DNA of 64,000 nucleotides from Bog-756 sp963701325 (lineage in GTDB: Bacteria > Actinomycetota > Acidimicrobiia > Acidimicrobiales > RAAP-2): contig OY969604.1 in NCBI GenBank assembly GCA_963701325.1, forward strand, positions 1,612,001 through 1,676,000, in the 5' to 3' direction. The notes beneath the pieces were generated by a model. That model had not been told where the DNA came from. It saw nothing but the letters and a program-made list of their open reading frames with translations, and made no database searches. This document shows positions 9,118 through 18,267 of this stretch, in pieces. The translations under genes and the position numbers were made by a program. Every line of letters starts with the position of its first letter. Positions within the stretch are counted from its first letter, which is position 1.

Positions 9118-12100
9118 CCTCGCTGCTTCCTCCGGGGGACACCGACCCCCTCGTCCTCGGGGACCGGATCCGTGTGGAGCGGGTCGAGGAGAACTCCCCG
9201 GACATCGAGACCGACCGCCCCGAGCGGCTCTGGCGCCGGTTTGTCCGAGACCGCCTCGCCGTCGTCGCGCTCCTGTATCTGGTCCTGCTGACCGCGGCCG
9301 CGATCGCCGCGCCATTGATCGCGCCGTACAAGCCGAACTTTGCGGACCTCACCGCCGTCAACGCAGCACCGTCAGGAGCGCACTGGCTCGGCACGGACGA
9401 CCTTGGGCGGGACATCTTGAGCCGCCTCATCTGGGGCGCCCGGGTCTCGTTGCGGGCGACCTTCGAGATCGTCGGCATGGCCATCGTGGTGGCTCTCCCG
9501 ATCGGGTTGATCGCCGGGTACTTCCGAGGTTGGTTCGACACGACCGTCATGCGGCTGATGGACGCCCTCTTCTCATTCCCGCCTCTGGTCCTGGCGCTGA
9601 CGGTGGCCGCGCTGCTGGGTGCCAACTTGAACGACGCCGCCATCGCCATTGCCGTGGTGTTCGTCCCGAGCTTCGTGCGGTTGATCAGGGGCGAGGTCAT
9701 CTCCGTGCGCGAGGAAACCTACATAGAGTCGTCCCAGTCTCTGGGTGCAGGCCCATCCAGATTGATCCGGTCGCACATCTTTCCCAACGTCGCTTCACCC
9801 GTCGTCATCCAAGTGGCTCTGGCGCTGGGCTTCGCGCTCCTGGCGGAAGCCGGTCTGTCCTTCCTCGGTCTCGGCGCCCAGCCACCGACGGCCAGCTGGG
9901 GGAACATGCTCAGCGAGGCCTACCAGTTCATCTTCACCAACCCCACCGCGCTCATTTGGCCGGGATTGGCCATCATGATCACGGTCCTGGCCTTCAACCT
10001 GGTGGCCGACGGCCTGCGCGACGCACTGGGCCGTGAGCGGACCATCTCGGCAAAGCGCGCTCGACAGCTGGCTCGCTGGTTGCATGGCCGACTGGTGCGT
10101 TCGGGGTCCCCGCCTGAGGACGCGACCGTCGGTGCCGGGGGTATCCGAGAGACAGCGATCGTGGCGCCCGCGGCCGATTCGGTCACCTCGGCGCCAGTAT
10201 CCGGCGGAGGGTCAGCACCGCTTCTCGCTGTGGACCACATTCGGGTCGAATTCAACGTCAAGGGAGAGTGGCTCCCGGTGGTCGAGGACGTGTCCTTCGA
10301 GGTCCAGCCGGGTCAGACGATCGGTCTTGTCGGGGAGAGCGGCTCGGGCAAGACCGTCTCGGCGCTGGCAGTCATGGGACTGCTCCCGCCCGGCGGCCGC
10401 CTTGCCACCGGCAGCGTGGGCTTTGGGGGACGCGAGTTGACCAGCATGGGCCCCAAGGAGTTGCGCAAGCTCAGAGGTGCGGAGATCTCCATGATCTTCC
10501 AGGAACCGATGACCAGCCTGAACCCGGCGTATTCGGTCGGCAACCAGATCGCCGAGCAGGTCCGGGTCCACAGCGGACTCAGCCGCAAGGAGGCGTGGGG
10601 GGTGGCGGTCGAGATGCTCGACAAAGTCGAGATCCCCAACGCCGCCAAGCGAGCGCGCGAGTACCCCCACCTGTTCTCAGGAGGCATGCGCCAACGGGTG
10701 ATGATCGCCATGGCCCTGTCATGCCAGCCGACGCTCCTGATCGCCGACGAACCGACGACGGCACTCGACGTGACCACGCAGGCACAGATCATCGACCTTC
10801 TGCATTCCCTGCTCGAAGAGCAGTCGATGTCGATGATCTTCGTCACCCACGACCTCGGAGTCATTGCAGACGTAGCGGACGAGGTCGTGGTCATGTACGC
10901 AGGCCAGATCGTCGAGGAGGCGCCGGTGCGCGCCCTCTACGGCCGGCCTCGGCACCCCTACACGGAGGCGCTCCTGGCGTCGATGCCTCAGATGACCCCG
11001 GCAGGGATGCCGCTTCATGCCATCCCGGGGCGAGTCCCGCGGCCCGACGAGATCACCGAGTCCTGTCGCTTCCGGCTTCGATGCGACTACGCCGAGGAGC
11101 GCTGCGCCCAGACGTCGGTCGACCTGCGTTCGGTCCAAGGTGGTGGCTCCTCGGACCCGCACCAGCTCGCCCGCTGCCTGCGCCAGGAGGAGCTCCATCT
11201 CTGGCGCGGTGGTGGTACGGGCACTGCAGCGGCCGTCGCATCTGCCCACGCCCCAACGCCCCCGACGCGGCCTTCGCTACCAGCCTCGGAACCGCCCGCT
11301 CCAGCAGGCGATGTCGGCCACTCCCCCGACGACCGGGCTCTCCACGACGAGGAGGCCAGTCCCTACCCCCCGGCTCTCGAGGTGTCGGGGCTCTCGAAGC
11401 TGTTCCCCATCCGTTCGGGGGTCCTCCGTCGGGCCACGGGCAGCGTGAATGCCGTCGACCAGGTCACCGTGACAATCTCGACGGGGTCCACGCTCGGCCT
11501 GGTCGGCGAGAGTGGTTCGGGGAAGTCCACCCTCGCCCGTCTGGTCATGCGGCTGATCGACCCGACCGCCGGCACCGTCCGCATCGACGGCATCGACGTC
11601 ACGGCGTTGAACGGCAGCGGCCTGAGAAACCACAGGGACCTCATGCAGATGGTCTTCCAGGACCCCTACTCGTCTCTGGATCCACGCCATACCGTTGCCG
11701 ACAGCGTCGGTGAGCCACTGGTCGTGCACGCCGAGATGAGCTCGGCGGAGCGGACCGACCGGGTGGTCGAGCTGCTCGGTCAGGTGGGGATGAGCCGGTC
11801 CGCGCTCGAGCGGTACCCGCACCAGTTCTCTGGCGGCCAGCGCCAGCGGATCGCCATCGCCCGGGCCCTGGCGGTGCACCCGAGGCTATTGGTGTGCGAC
11901 GAGGCGGTCAGCTCGCTCGACGTCTCGACCCAGGCGCAAGTGATCAACCTGCTCCGGGACCTCCAAGCCGAGCTCGGAACCGCCTACCTCTTCATTGCGC
12001 ACGACCTTTCCGTGGTGCACCACATCAGCGACCGGATCGCCGTGATGTACTTGGGTCAGGTCGTCGAGGAAGGCCCCGCCGAGGAGGTCTACTCTCGCCC

Positions 12101-12398
12101 CGCCCATCCCTACACTGCGGCGCTGCTGTCGGCCATACCGATCCCAGATCCCACCGGGCGCGAACATCGTCACCGGGTGATGCTCCGAGGCGAGGTCGGA
12201 GACGCCACGACCGAGTCCACCGGCTGCCGATTCCGTGCCCGGTGCGCCTACGCCATGGACGTGTGTGCCTCGGTCGAACCCGAGCCGTACCAGACGCCCA
12301 CAGGTGTGTCGGTTCGCTGCCACCTCCATACGGAAGGCCCGACCTTGGCCGGGGAGACCGTGTTGTCGCTGTCCGAGAAGGCGCCGACGCGGGCCTGA
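9114..12398 (+). CDS. Fused ABC permease (DppC) plus two ATPases (DppD-DppF)
   Basis: A single 1,094-residue frame contains three transporter components. Residues about 35-330 are a DppC-type permease with the LGTDDLGRDILSRL motif and a YIESSQSLGAGPSRLI EAA loop. Residues about 365-690 are a DppD-like ATPase with Walker A GESGSGKT (near 407), signature FSGGMRQR and Walker B LLIADEP. Residues about 755-1090 are a DppF-like ATPase with GESGSGKS (near 799), FSGGQRQR and LLVCDEA. Each ATPase ends in the Cys-rich C-terminal oligopeptide domain (RCDYAEERC; RCAYAMDVC). Linkers of 30-65 low-complexity residues join the parts. The TTG start overlaps the previous stop. No frameshift is visible at either junction. 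Confidence 0.88.
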   Translation: MTSLLPPGDTDPLVLGDRIRVERVEENSPDIETDRPERLWRRFVRDRLAVVALLYLVLLTAAAIAAPLIAPYKPNFADLTAVNAAPSGAHWLGTDDLGRDILSRLIWGARVSLRATFEIVGMAIVVALPIGLIAGYFRGWFDTTVMRLMDALFSFPPLVLALTVAALLGANLNDAAIAIAVVFVPSFVRLIRGEVISVREETYIESSQSLGAGPSRLIRSHIFPNVASPVVIQVALALGFALLAEAGLSFLGLGAQPPTASWGNMLSEAYQFIFTNPTALIWPGLAIMITVLAFNLVADGLRDALGRERTISAKRARQLARWLHGRLVRSGSPPEDATVGAGGIRETAIVAPAADSVTSAPVSGGGSAPLLAVDHIRVEFNVKGEWLPVVEDVSFEVQPGQTIGLVGESGSGKTVSALAVMGLLPPGGRLATGSVGFGGRELTSMGPKELRKLRGAEISMIFQEPMTSLNPAYSVGNQIAEQVRVHSGLSRKEAWGVAVEMLDKVEIPNAAKRAREYPHLFSGGMRQRVMIAMALSCQPTLLIADEPTTALDVTTQAQIIDLLHSLLEEQSMSMIFVTHDLGVIADVADEVVVMYAGQIVEEAPVRALYGRPRHPYTEALLASMPQMTPAGMPLHAIPGRVPRPDEITESCRFRLRCDYAEERCAQTSVDLRSVQGGGSSDPHQLARCLRQEELHLWRGGGTGTAAAVASAHAPTPPTRPSLPASEPPAPAGDVGHSPDDRALHDEEASPYPPALEVSGLSKLFPIRSGVLRRATGSVNAVDQVTVTISTGSTLGLVGESGSGKSTLARLVMRLIDPTAGTVRIDGIDVTALNGSGLRNHRDLMQMVFQDPYSSLDPRHTVADSVGEPLVVHAEMSSAERTDRVVELLGQVGMSRSALERYPHQFSGGQRQRIAIARALAVHPRLLVCDEAVSSLDVSTQAQVINLLRDLQAELGTAYLFIAHDLSVVHHISDRIAVMYLGQVVEEGPAEEVYSRPAHPYTAALLSAIPIPDPTGREHRHRVMLRGEVGDATTESTGCRFRARCAYAMDVCASVEPEPYQTPTGVSVRCHLHTEGPTLAGETVLSLSEKAPTRA

Positions 12399-12405
12399 AC
12401 GGGGC

Positions 12406-12432
12406 ATAGGCGGTGAGGCGCCACTGCCCTAT
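12406..12432. terminator. Candidate bidirectional hairpin between convergent genes
   Basis: ATAGGCGGTG at 12406-12415 can pair imperfectly with CACTGCCCTAT at 12422-12432. The hairpin sits between the end of the fused ABC gene and the end of the SDR gene and overlaps the SDR stop codon. No T tract follows on either side, so it is only a candidate. Confidence 0.3.
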
Positions 12433-13127
12433 TCGCCGGTGAAGCGGAACTCCGCCTGCCATGGGCCGTCGGTATGGACGACTTCCCAATAGCGCTTCGC
12501 GATGTTCACGGGATCGAAGGCAGTGCCCGCAACGATCTGCCCGGCGATCGTCAAGGTCGCCACGCGGATGCCATCCGGTTCCAAATCGGCTCCAAGCATG
12601 GTGGCGGCGGATCGGAGGGCTGCCTTGCCGAGCGAAATGGTCGCGAGGGCTGGGATCGGATAATCAGCGAACCCGCCACCCGTCACCATGATGGTGCCGG
12701 AGCCGGCCGCCCGCATGGCTGGGGCGGCGACCTGCGCCAAAACGATGGCACCGATGACGTCCACCGCATAGGCCGTCTGCAGGTGTTCGACGGTTGAGCT
12801 CAAGAGGCTGTCCGGAGCTCCCATCACTGCGCTGTAGATGATGAGCCCGGGCCCACCCGGCTCGCTGTAGAGCTCTGCCATCCGAGCTCTCAGACCCTCA
12901 GGGTCGCTGGCATCCGCGACGACCGTGTCAACCTGCGCTCCGGTATCAGCCAGAGCGGCAGCGAGGTCGCCGAGTCCGTCCGTGCTGCGAGCCACCAATG
13001 TCACTCGATAGCCACCCTCGCCAAAACGACGAGCCACGGCCAATCCAAGACCCGGCCCGGCACCGACGAGCAGGAGGTGGCGGTTGTCGATCGAGGAGCC
13101 GGAATCACCTACTGGGTCGTCGGGCAT
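12429..13127 (-). CDS. SDR-family protein lacking the catalytic Tyr
   Basis: This 232-residue Rossmann protein has the nucleotide-binding motif G22-x-G24-x-G26-x-G28 (VGAGPGLGLAVARRF). The usual NNAG motif is replaced by YSAVMG. The catalytic YxxxK reads I164-S-L-G-K168, so the active-site Tyr is missing although the Lys is kept. It probably binds NAD(P) but may not perform classical dehydrogenation. The start is ATG 13127 because AAAGGAAG lies about seven bases upstream; the frame is open further upstream without such a site. It follows the MBL-fold gene on the same strand after 154 bases. Confidence 0.75.
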   Translation of the reverse strand: MPDDPVGDSGSSIDNRHLLLVGAGPGLGLAVARRFGEGGYRVTLVARSTDGLGDLAAALADTGAQVDTVVADASDPEGLRARMAELYSEPGGPGLIIYSAVMGAPDSLLSSTVEHLQTAYAVDVIGAIVLAQVAAPAMRAAGSGTIMVTGGGFADYPIPALATISLGKAALRSAATMLGADLEPDGIRVATLTIAGQIVAGTAFDPVNIAKRYWEVVHTDGPWQAEFRFTGE

Positions 13128-13281
13128 GTACCTGCTTCCTTTCGGATTGATTGTCTCCTCCCATCTTGTGCCAGCCCGGACGCGCTCGCATCTAGGAAAC
13201 CCCCAGTCGGCTGTTGGATCGTCAGCATCCGAGCTGCTCACCGTGCCGTTCTGGCCTCGTCGGGCTGTTCATTGCCGAGCC

Positions 13282-14310
13282 TCACGGATGAACGTGAGAC
13301 GCGTAGCCACGGTCGAGACGCATCGATTGCACGACCTGGAAGGTGGTACCGGTCGTGAAGAGGTCCACGGCCGCGAGAATGCCCGAATACTTCTCGATGA
13401 CCGGCGCGGCGGCGGCGGCTGTCGTTGCGTTCAGATACTCCGTCATCGCTGCCCAGATGTTCTCGCCGTGCTCGACGAAATAGGGCGTGGGATCGATGCT
13501 GTCCAGCGCCCTTCGTGCGCTGGCCCCGATATCTGCCATGTACTGGCGGTGTGTTGCAACGTCGTCGCGCGTCCCGAGCCGGCCCGTATGACCACCAATG
13601 AAGTACTTCCACGGATACGTGAGCGCGTACTCAGAGGCTCCGATGTAGCCGGGTACGTCGTAGGCCAGGTTGCTTTGGCAGACCGCTGCACACCCCGGGT
13701 TCATTATGTCGACAAGCATGAGCGCGGCATGACCGGGCAGATGGATGAAAATGTTGTCCGGCGAATGATTGGAGCCGTGCCAGGCCAGCTCGATGCGCTC
13801 GCCCCCGACCTCGAGGGTGCAGCGATCCTGGAAGGTTTCTTCTGGTGCGGGCCTCGCCGGATCGTCGTCACGCAGCAACAGCCTTCGCGTCTCTTCGTGC
13901 CCGATACGGGTGATATTCCGGTCGAACAGCGAAGACGCGCCGGCGTGATCGGCATGGTGATGCGAATAGATGAGATACGACACCTTGTTGCTCACGCCGT
14001 TGGCCGTGGCAATCTCATCGATGGCGCGCTGGATGTTGTGACCGATGGTGGCAGGGGCGTCGAACAAGACGACGCCGTCGGAGGTGGTCATGAACGCACA
14101 TTGGTACATCCCGTCCGTGATTCGGTAGAGGTTTCCCTTGACCCGCCCGACGTAGTACCCCTGCTGGCTGACTCTGGGAGCGAACTCCGCCCCGCGGATC
14201 GGCGTCCGGGCCGAAAGCGCGCCGGCGAATGACTCCCCTGTCGGTTCAGCTCGGCGCGCCGAGGACTCGCCCCTGTAGTCACTCTCCACTATCTCGAACC
14301 GTAACGCCAC
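13282..14310 (-). CDS. Metallo-beta-lactamase-fold hydrolase
   Basis: This 342-residue protein contains the MBL zinc motif H117-x-H119-x-D121-H122 (SHHHADHAG), followed by GSNHSPDN, LVDIMNPG and GGHTGRLGTRDDV, which supply the later metal ligands. It resembles the stand-alone MBL hydrolases that act on esters, lactones or sulfated/phosphorylated small molecules; the substrate is not inferable. The start is a GTG at 14310. It lies head-to-head with the LuxR-family regulator starting at 14360, only 49 bases away, so that regulator is a plausible controller. Confidence 0.82.
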   Translation of the reverse strand: MALRFEIVESDYRGESSARRAEPTGESFAGALSARTPIRGAEFAPRVSQQGYYVGRVKGNLYRITDGMYQCAFMTTSDGVVLFDAPATIGHNIQRAIDEIATANGVSNKVSYLIYSHHHADHAGASSLFDRNITRIGHEETRRLLLRDDDPARPAPEETFQDRCTLEVGGERIELAWHGSNHSPDNIFIHLPGHAALMLVDIMNPGCAAVCQSNLAYDVPGYIGASEYALTYPWKYFIGGHTGRLGTRDDVATHRQYMADIGASARRALDSIDPTPYFVEHGENIWAAMTEYLNATTAAAAAPVIEKYSGILAAVDLFTTGTTFQVVQSMRLDRGYASHVHP

Positions 14311-14359
14311 TGCCAGGCGCTCGAATCCAGGAATTCCTTAGTCGCGGAAACCCTCAGGC

Positions 14360-17134
14360 GTGCCCCGAACGCCGTTCTCAGCAATGATGTCCATCGAAGC
14401 GGGAACGTCTCGTCCGGTTTCGTCAGGAGGGCAGTTGTTCGGCCGCGAACGCGAGCGTGAGATTCTCGACCGATTGCTTGGCGGCGGGCGGGGCGGCGTG
14501 CTGGTCGTGCACGGCGAAGCAGGCGTCGGCAAGACCGCCCTGCTCGAGCACGCAATACAAGCTGGGCGCGGATATCGGATCGCCAGGACGTCCGGCGTCG
14601 AAGCGGAGATGGAGCTCCCATTCGCGGCGCTGCAGCAGCTGTGTTCCCCGTTCCTCGACCTTCTGGACCGTCTCCCACAACCCCAGCACGAGGCGCTCGG
14701 GGTCGCATTTGGACTCACTGGCGGGTCGGCGCCAAATCCGTTCTTGGTCGGATTGGCCGTCCTCGGCCTCTTGTCCGAGGCGGCCGAGGAGCAGCCGCTC
14801 CTCGCTGTTGTCGATGACGCACATTGGTTGGATCAGGCGTCGGCGCGTGCCCTTGCGTTCGTGGCTCGCCGCCTGTTGGCGGAGCCGATCGTCCTCCTGT
14901 TCGCCACGCGCCAGGTCGACGAGGCGCTCACCGGACTACCGGAGCTCTTCGTCTCGCCGTTGGGGCATCGAGATGCGTTAGCGCTCTTGGAATCGGTCTT
15001 GCCGGCTCCGCTCGATGAGACCGTCTTGGAGAGGATCGTCGTCGAGACGCGTGGGAACCCCCTCGCACTGCTGGAATTGCCGAGAGGGCTTTCCCCAACT
15101 GAGCTTGCGGGCGGATTTGGCTTGCCGCCCGAGGTGCCCCTGTCTGCCAGCATCGAGGACAGTTTTACGCGGCGACTGGTGGGTCTTCCAGACGATGTCC
15201 GTCGCTTGCTGCTCGTGGCGGCGACCGATCCGGTCGGGGATCCGGCGCTCGTGTGGCGGGCGGCGGAGCGACTCGGAATCCCAGAGTCAGCTGCCGACAC
15301 GCTTGAGTCGGAAGCCTGGTTGGTTCTTGGCCCTCGGGTGGTGTTCCGTCATCCGCTGGTTCGCTCGGCTGTCTACCGGGCAGCTACCCCGTACGAGCGA
15401 CGCGAGGCCCATCGAGCGCTTGCGGAGGCGACTGAGCCGGAATTCGATCCGGATCGCCGCGCCTGGCATCGTGCGCACGCTGCCCAGAGGCCCGAGGAGG
15501 AGGTTGCAGCGGAACTTGAGGAGTCTGCGGCCCGGGCGCAGGCGCGTGGTGGGTACGCCGCCGCCGCGGCGTTCCTGGAACGAGCCACAGCCCTGACACC
15601 CGAGGAGTCACGGAGATCCGGACGTGCACTTGCGGCGGCCCAGGCAAAGTTGCAGGCCGGAGCGTTGGATGACGCCTCTCGCTTGGTTGCGACGGCTGAG
15701 GCGGGGGTCCTGAGTCAGTCCGAACAGGCGAGGGCGGGTTTGCTCCGCGGCCAGATTGCGTTCCTCGCGACGCGTAGCGGCGATGCCGCAACGCTGCTGC
15801 TCAAAGCCGCCGAACAGCTCCGGGAGGTCGATCCTGAGCTGGCCCGAGAGACGTACCTGGAGGCCCTGACGGCGGCCATCTTCGCTGGGCCGTTGGCCGG
15901 ACCGGGCGCAAGCCCGCACGAGATCGCAAAAGCTGCGAGTTGTGCACCGCGGGTGCGGACGCCACGCGGGCCGGACCTGCTCCTCGACGGTTTGGTTGCT
16001 GTCGTCAGCGACAACTACGGCGCAGCCGTGCCGACTCTGCGCCAGGCGCAGCGTGCGATTGAGGGCGAGATGTCACAGGGTGAGCAGCTGCGCTGGATGT
16101 GGGGAGCGACCGTCGCAACACAGCATCTCTGGGATGACGAGGGGTGGAAGCGGCTGGCAGACCTACACCTCCAGCTGGTCCGCGAGACCGGAGCACTCAG
16201 CGAACTGCCGATCGCCCTCAGCCACCGGGGACAGGTGCACGTGCTGGCGGGCGAGTTGGCGTTGGCGGCCGCTCACCAGGACGCCATCCAAGAGGCGACT
16301 GAGCTGACCGGAAGCCCCCTTGCCCCATACCACGGAGTGAGCCTCGCTGCGATGCGTGGTGACGAGGTCGAAGCAAGACAGTTGTTCGATACCGCTCGTG
16401 CCGAGCTGATCGAGCGCGGGGAGGGGGCAGGTCTGTCGTTCATGGACTGGGCGGAGTCCGTTCTCTACAACGGGCTCGGACGGTACGCGGAGGCATTGGC
16501 GGCAGCTCGGCGGGTGGTCGGTCACACCGAGCTCGTCACCTCGAACTGGGCAATGCCTGAATTGATAGAGGCGGCAGCACGAGTTGGTGCTCTCGAGCTT
16601 GCCACCGAGACCGATCGGTACCTGACGGACAGGAGTAGTGCAAGCGGGACCGATTGGGCCTTGGGGATCGCCGCCCGCTCGCACGCACTGCTCGAGGATG
16701 ACGTGCACGCCGAAGACCTCTACGTCGAAGCCATCGAACGACTGTCGCATACGCGAGTCCTCGTCGACCTGGCCCGTGCCCACCTACTCTACGGCGAGTG
16801 GCTCCGACGTCAGCGGCGTCGCCTGGACGCTCGTCACGAGCTGCGGATTGCTCACGAGATGTTCACAGACTTTGGAATGGGGGCGTTTGCCGAGCGAGCG
16901 CGGGTTGAGCTGCGGGCCAGCGGCGAAACGGCGCGTAAACGAACTGCGGACACGCTTGACCAACTGACTCCCCAGGAGGCACAGGTCGCCCGTCTGGCTG
17001 CAGGGGGAAGTACGAACAGAGAGATCGCCGCTCAACTCTTCATCAGTCCGAGCACCGTCGAATATCACCTGCACAAAGCGTTCCGCAAGCTGGACGTCAA
17101 GTCGCGGACACAGCTTGCGCAAATCAGGTTGTAG
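14360..17134 (+). CDS. Large LuxR-family ATPase transcriptional regulator (LAL/MalT-like)
   Basis: This 924-residue regulator has three parts. An N-terminal STAND-type ATPase has Walker A G52-E-A-G-V-G-K58-T59 and Walker B LLAVVDDAHW. A long helical TPR-like middle (about 350-850) probably senses an inducer or partner. A C-terminal LuxR helix-turn-helix lies at about 865-924 (LTPQEAQVARLAAGGSTNREIA). Such proteins usually activate adjacent operons when ATP and ligand are bound. The GTG at 14360 is the longest start; ATGs at 14384 and 14387 are alternatives. It is divergent from the MBL-fold hydrolase gene. Confidence 0.88.
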   Translation: MPRTPFSAMMSIEAGTSRPVSSGGQLFGREREREILDRLLGGGRGGVLVVHGEAGVGKTALLEHAIQAGRGYRIARTSGVEAEMELPFAALQQLCSPFLDLLDRLPQPQHEALGVAFGLTGGSAPNPFLVGLAVLGLLSEAAEEQPLLAVVDDAHWLDQASARALAFVARRLLAEPIVLLFATRQVDEALTGLPELFVSPLGHRDALALLESVLPAPLDETVLERIVVETRGNPLALLELPRGLSPTELAGGFGLPPEVPLSASIEDSFTRRLVGLPDDVRRLLLVAATDPVGDPALVWRAAERLGIPESAADTLESEAWLVLGPRVVFRHPLVRSAVYRAATPYERREAHRALAEATEPEFDPDRRAWHRAHAAQRPEEEVAAELEESAARAQARGGYAAAAAFLERATALTPEESRRSGRALAAAQAKLQAGALDDASRLVATAEAGVLSQSEQARAGLLRGQIAFLATRSGDAATLLLKAAEQLREVDPELARETYLEALTAAIFAGPLAGPGASPHEIAKAASCAPRVRTPRGPDLLLDGLVAVVSDNYGAAVPTLRQAQRAIEGEMSQGEQLRWMWGATVATQHLWDDEGWKRLADLHLQLVRETGALSELPIALSHRGQVHVLAGELALAAAHQDAIQEATELTGSPLAPYHGVSLAAMRGDEVEARQLFDTARAELIERGEGAGLSFMDWAESVLYNGLGRYAEALAAARRVVGHTELVTSNWAMPELIEAAARVGALELATETDRYLTDRSSASGTDWALGIAARSHALLEDDVHAEDLYVEAIERLSHTRVLVDLARAHLLYGEWLRRQRRRLDARHELRIAHEMFTDFGMGAFAERARVELRASGETARKRTADTLDQLTPQEAQVARLAAGGSTNREIAAQLFISPSTVEYHLHKAFRKLDVKSRTQLAQIRL

Positions 17135-17154
17135 TGGCGCGGGCCACCAGACGT

Positions 17155-17460
17155 TCAGCCGGCCGGTACGGCAATGGTGAGACTATGCGAAGACGCGATC
17201 CCGACCAGGGCGCCGATGTCCGGAGCGGTGGGTGAGACCTGGCGGGCGACTTCTGTGAATAACTCGGCTGCCCCGGCCCGCGACGTCATCGACAACATCG
17301 TGCCGCCGCCCGATCCGAACCTGAACCAATGGGTCGATCCCCCTGGGACGTGTACCAGCGTGCCGGTCAAGGCGACCATCCACACTCGGGCCGGCGTGCC
17401 CGCCTCGTCGCCTAGGCACAGATCGGCGTCTTGAGTGAGCTGTGCCTGGCTTGGCGCCAA
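17155..17460 (-). pseudogene. Truncated cupin-domain remnant
   Basis: The minus strand encodes about 100 residues whose C-terminal two thirds match the second half of a small cupin. VHVPGGSTHWFRFGSGGG corresponds to the second metal/fold motif and is followed by the MLSMTSRAGAAELF helix common in quercetinase-like cupins. The first cupin motif with its His/Glu ligands is absent, and the first 25 codons are not cupin-like. It probably descends from an approximately 150-residue cupin that lost its N terminus. It could also be expressed from the TTG at 17460, but I doubt it is functional. Confidence 0.5.
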
Positions 17461-17565
17461 GGGCAGTTGTCGATGGAGAAGGCGGCCCTGGTCGACGTGC
17501 TGACTGACCTGCTTGCGCGAATCCGCAGCGGAGAGCCGCTCATCTGACGCTTCGAGACCGCTCGG
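17461..17565. other. Short open fragment of unknown origin
   Basis: A plus-strand frame from about 17431 to a TGA at 17544-17546 reads as an amphipathic helix (ALVDVLTDLLARIRSGEPLI is its last part). It lacks a ribosome-binding site and overlaps the cupin remnant on the other strand. It may be debris of another gene; I cannot identify it. Confidence 0.2.
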
Positions 17566-18267
17566 TCATCCGCCGAGGTAGCTGGCCGACAGCGCCTCCT
17601 CCATCTCGCTGGGGGAGCCCTGGTGGGCGATGATTCCCTGCAGCATCACGCCCGCCAGGTCGGCGATCGGCAGGACGGTGCGGGCGAACTGCTCCACCAG
17701 CAGGATCGACAAGCCGCCCGACGCCAGCTCGCGGACCTTGTCGTAGAGCTGGCCCACCACGATCGGGGCCAGACCCAGGGAAAGCTCGTCGAGCAAGAGG
17801 AGCTTCGGGTCGGTCGCGAAGGCCCGTGCCAGGGCGAGCATCTGCTGCTCCCCTCCCGAGAGGGTGCCGGCCAACTGCTTGCGCCGGGAGCTGAGCTGTG
17901 GGAACTGGGCGAAGGTCACGTCCTCGATGCGGTCCATGGGCACCCCGACCTGGGTGGCCATGAGGAGGTTTTCGCGGACGCTGAGGTTGGGGAAGATCCC
18001 CCGGCCTTCGGGCACGGTGCAGATCCCCCGCCGAGCCCTGCCATCTGCAGAGACGACGGTCACCGCACTGCCATCGAAGCGGACCTCGCCGCTGCTGGGC
18101 GCAAGCGTGCCGGCGCACACGTTGAGCAAGGTGGTCTTGCCGCCGCCGTTGGGCCCGAGGAGGGCGACCACCGATCCGGCCGGGACCTCGAGGCTCACCC
18201 CGTGCACGACCTCGATCGGTCCGTAGCCGGCCCGGATGTCACGAAGCTCGAAGATGGGCTGGCTCAC
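17566..18267 (-). CDS. livF: Branched-chain amino-acid type ABC transporter ATPase (LivF)
   Basis: This 233-residue ABC ATPase has Walker A GPNGGGKT, signature LSGGEQQM and Walker B LLLLDELSLGL. These and its length identify the LivF subfamily (RGIFPNLSVRENL, VGQLYDKVREL). It should power uptake of a branched-chain amino acid or related compound with the LivG, fused LivHM and LivK-type proteins encoded upstream. The GTG start at 18267 overlaps the livG stop by four bases. It is the last gene of the operon. Confidence 0.88.
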   Translation of the reverse strand: MSQPIFELRDIRAGYGPIEVVHGVSLEVPAGSVVALLGPNGGGKTTLLNVCAGTLAPSSGEVRFDGSAVTVVSADGRARRGICTVPEGRGIFPNLSVRENLLMATQVGVPMDRIEDVTFAQFPQLSSRRKQLAGTLSGGEQQMLALARAFATDPKLLLLDELSLGLAPIVVGQLYDKVRELASGGLSILLVEQFARTVLPIADLAGVMLQGIIAHQGSPSEMEEALSASYLGG

